A DNA stretch of 64,000 bases from Mactromeris polynyma (lineage: Eukaryota; Mollusca; Bivalvia; Venerida; Mactridae): assembly GCA_032209605.1 (NCBI GenBank), contig JASFXZ010000016.1:11594001-11658000 (forward strand), in the 5' to 3' direction. The stretch's first letter is position 1. Every line of letters begins with the position of its first letter. Positions 60,582 to 64,000 of this stretch are shown here, piece after piece. The translations under genes were made by a program, and so were the position numbers. Under the pieces are notes generated by a model that did not search any database, had not been told where the DNA came from, and saw only the letters and a program-made list of their open reading frames with translations.

Positions 60582-63500
60582 GTCTACTGTACAATGTATA
60601 TAACATTTTGAAAATATGTAAAAATAAGAAGCTTACAACATATTATATCCAAATTGATAGATTTGCCCTGTCGCTTTGTTGTTATATTAGTTGGTTAGCA
60701 ACGAACTACGAGATTGAGGTGTTTGAATTATATGTTAGTGTTTAATTATGTTCATTTTCTTTCGTACAGACTGCCTTTAACTTTATGTTAATAATCATAT
60801 ACATGTGGTGGTGTTTGTATAGTGGTCAGTTATAATATGGTCTACGTCTACTGTAGATCCACCATTTAACATGCACTAGTTCAGACAATGATAGGTTTGT
60901 TTTGCAATAAACTTCCCCCTACTATTTGTTGACTGACTATTTTGTTTTGTCGTTGAGTATTAAACTAAACTTTAGCGAATTAGGAATGCAAATGTGGTTC
61001 TTTACGGCGGTTGCTTGTGATATAATTGTTCAACTTAGTTAAAAGTGTTGGGTGATTTTAATAATTATCTAGTTAAAGTGTACCTTACAAGTGGTTTCTA
61101 CGAGAGCGAGCGCGTCAACTTAATCAAGCGATCGCATGCAGTCCTTATTAAACCGAAAGAAGGTAAAATGTCAAAAGCAAAATGATTACTTTTGCAAATG
61201 CAATCTGTTTCATGTATTGATGTTACAAGAATGGATGAACATAGACAAAACATACATTTCGCTTAAAATTACTCAATATCCAGGTTTCATTTTGTAAAAA
61301 TATTTTGCAAGTATCTTGATCAAAAACGCATTTAATATAGAATAGACGGATAAAAAAACGATTAAGGTTATTTTCTCATATCTGTAGTTTATTTTTATCT
61401 AGTTTTAGATTAAGAATATGTTAATAAATACATGAGTTTCTAGAAAAGCTTTTCATTAGCCAGACTATGTACAACTACCAAATCTACTAACCCGTTTTGT
61501 TATTTGTTCTTTTCATATTGGATCATGAAAGGTTAATGTCATACATCACATTCACATCAAACATGTCTTTAGGAGATCGCGAATTAACACAAAGTAGTAT
61601 ATCCTCTTGATAAAAAGTTTAGCACATAAAATAGATGTTAACTTCCTGTTTATGATCCCCGGTTGATGAAAGAGCAATACGAAACCCGTACATTGACTCT
61701 ATTATTATATTCAAAACTAAATATGCATATCGACTTCTGTAATACCCGCTCGTGTTCAATTACTATCTTACCGTTTAGTATTACGTGTTCTATTGACACA
61801 CTTAAACTGGAGATAAACCCAGGTAAAATATGAAGCACTTAAGTATATGAGTCATCTGTGTATAACTTGTACACTGTATACAATTTTGATAAACACTGCA
61901 CTGTCATCATTTAACAAGTCGTTACATGACAAGTACAGAAGAACTTCGAAACATCGAACTGCCATCGGATCTTACTATTAGTTCGAGCCATCTAGTGTTC
62001 GGTTCGATGCATGTATGGTACACAAGTGTATGTACGAACTGACTGTCCCCGGTACAAGTTAGATATACTGAAAGCAGGACATCTATGTGTTACTTGTTTT
62101 GTCATATTGAATGTAGGTCGATTAATAGTCTAAGCACTATTCATTATATCAAAATAAAAAGCAAATGCAAGGAAACCAAATATATTTTTCAATTTAGACT
62201 CACAATAACAACAGGCATCGTTCGTTCATGGAAGCATGTATCGATTCATGAATAAACTCCAACATACATTATCCATTATTAAAACGAAAAATATAATAGA
62301 TTCCGCGTCGAATTTATGCCAATAATTACAATTGGGCATACTTTTTTTACTGAAATTTCCACTTTTGTTTAAGGTATTTATAACAGACGAAAACTTGTTG
62401 TTTTAGAATTTTAGTATGTACTTTCGATTTGGTGGCCCGTCGCCATTCTTCTTACCTTTTCACGACAAAATTTCACAGCTACTAAATCATGTAACTTTCT
62501 GAAATTAAACGTTGTACTATGTCCTAATATATTTAATACATTCAATATTAGCGACATTAACTTGTTCATTTTCGGTTTCATATTTCGGGCTAATAATAAA
62601 TCCTGACTTATAGTTTACCTATTTGTGATATAGTATCGATCGAAACAAACATTTTTATAATGTAAACATTGCATTAAAAAGAAATGAATTGACCTACCTA
62701 GTGCATGTATCCTGGTTGGTTATACTTCGAACACAATGTATAGAACACAAACACCTTAAAACACATGACACGTTTGATATCAAATCCCTGGATATAACAG
62801 GGGAGATAACTGATGAAAGAATGTTATCTTTATGAATGTAAACTCAATACGTTGCAAGATAATGTATGAAACATTTATTCGATATTTGCAAAACTTCAGG
62901 TTTAAATTTTTAACGCACGTGTGCATACTGATTTTAAGATATATGCGTTTTAAGTAAATTAGGAAGATTAGGTTAAAATGTAATGACACACTCCTCTAGT
63001 AGTAAAGTAGAGGGTTCTTGTCTGCGACCTTGACCTCGGAGGTACATAAATTAGCTAATATTGTCCACCAATCTAAAAGTAAATGTTTGAACAAACTGTG
63101 TATATATATACCTTGCATGGAATAATCACTTTAAATAATTATACAGGAAGTCTAAAGAGAGGTTAAGTTGATACAGGGAACACCGCATACACAAAACAAT
63201 GCCTCCCTATACAGAACTCCGGGGAAACAAAATTCCACAAACAGTCAGGCATCAAGGAGTTGCAAGGGTTAAGGGGCGCAAGAATGGTCTGACCGAACAT
63301 AACTAAGGACAACTCAGGAGGAGTAAGGAGAATGAACAGGGGAATTTAATGGATGGAAAAATCACGGAAGAATTCAAGAAAGCTAGCAACAATCGGCCGA
63401 AAATATGTATGCATCAAAGATATGTTTACATTTGTATATCTTCTATTCAGAAGGTGTTGAAAGAGAGAAAATAAGTTGCTACAGGGAACGCCAAATACTT

Positions 63501-64000
63501 AAGACAGTGCCTCCCCACACAGATCTCCGGAAAACGACAATCCATAAAACATAGGACATTTGAGGGGACTCTAGGGTACATACGTAAGGGAACAATCGCA
63601 AGGATTGGCCTTGCCGAGCATAATGGATTACGATGAGAATCAACGAGGACAAACAAGGGGGGAGTTAATGGATCGAAAAGATCACACTCACAGGATAAGT
63701 CAAGTCAAGAAAGCCGGCAACAATAGGCCGAAATCGGGCAGAAAACAACACGAACACTATTATAAAGTGAAGGAAATGCACAGCGGCAAGGGAAATCCAA
63801 CACACATCCAGTGGCCATGCCCAAAATGTTGGAGACAATATTATATCAAGTTAGAAAACTGCATATGGGGAAAAGGGAACTTAAATTACTCACAAAACAT
63901 ACGATCACGAGATAACTTGTAAGTATTTCATGTAATACTGACATTTGAATAAGTTTGAGTCCTGAAAACGTGTATGAAATAATAATAATTGTATAATCAA
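60582..64000. repeat. Segmental duplicate B: 5' flank of the Deltex-like gene
   Basis: Paralogous to 8-4560 in the same order, without the 1.46-kb transposon (empty site near 62485). Probably holds the promoter on the minus strand, but no clear core promoter motif is visible. Blocks kept in both copies, such as TGATATAGTATCGATCGAAA, are candidates for regulatory sequence. Confidence 0.85.
63170..63740 (-). repeat. Dispersed repeat (GGGGAGGCACTG family), two units
   Basis: Matches the pair at 3895-4445. On the minus strand: TGTGTGGGGAGGCACTGTCT, TAAGTATTTGGCGTTCCCTG and AAATGTCCTATGTTTTATGG. Confidence 0.75.

Overview
This window is animal nuclear DNA: AT-rich, with long introns, GT-AG splice sites, and a dense load of small transposon remnants, tRNA-derived SINEs and dispersed repeats. 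The gene content (a nicotinic-type Cys-loop receptor, a B-box/coiled-coil protein and a Mutator-like transposase of the kind common in marine invertebrates) suggests a mollusc, probably a bivalve. That assignment is an inference from gene families and repeat style.

Layout. 1-4560 is the 5' flank of a minus-strand B-box gene whose start codon is the first thing in the window; its body lies outside to the left. This flank is paralogous to 60582-64000. A 1.46-kb transposon with inverted ends has entered it (1730-3190). 4785-5750 is a decayed copy of the 3' end of a nicotinic receptor locus. 7150-12037 (minus) is a broken Mutator-like transposase gene with introns and an exonuclease-like tail. 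12660-14130 is a minisatellite split by a hAT-like element. 17287-32832 (plus) is a nine-exon nicotinic receptor-like subunit gene whose introns are full of small transposons, including a 2.8-kb inverted satellite. 33000-37050 is repeats, including the other copy of the receptor 3' flank. 37051-41586 is a 4.5-kb element with inverted ends. 42281-60581 (minus) is a gene that I assemble from twelve exons into one frame of about 550 residues: two B-boxes, coiled coil, a degenerate RING and a Deltex C-terminal domain.

Two results stand out. First, the minus-strand gene joins a TRIM-like N-terminus to the Deltex-type C-terminal domain of ubiquitin/ADP-ribose signalling, spliced through 9-, 9- and 18-nt microexons, two of which lie in a local tandem duplication. 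Second, the receptor subunit has an in-frame TAA exactly between the cytoplasmic loop and an otherwise intact fourth membrane helix, so the reference allele would give a three-helix protein of 422 residues unless the stop is polymorphic, read through, or bypassed by splicing.

The paralogous ends of the window and the receptor relic beside the left end suggest that a unit containing a Deltex-like gene and a receptor gene, transcribed from opposite strands, was duplicated in tandem. All exon models come from reading splice signals and conserved motifs by eye; no alignment program or transcript was available.
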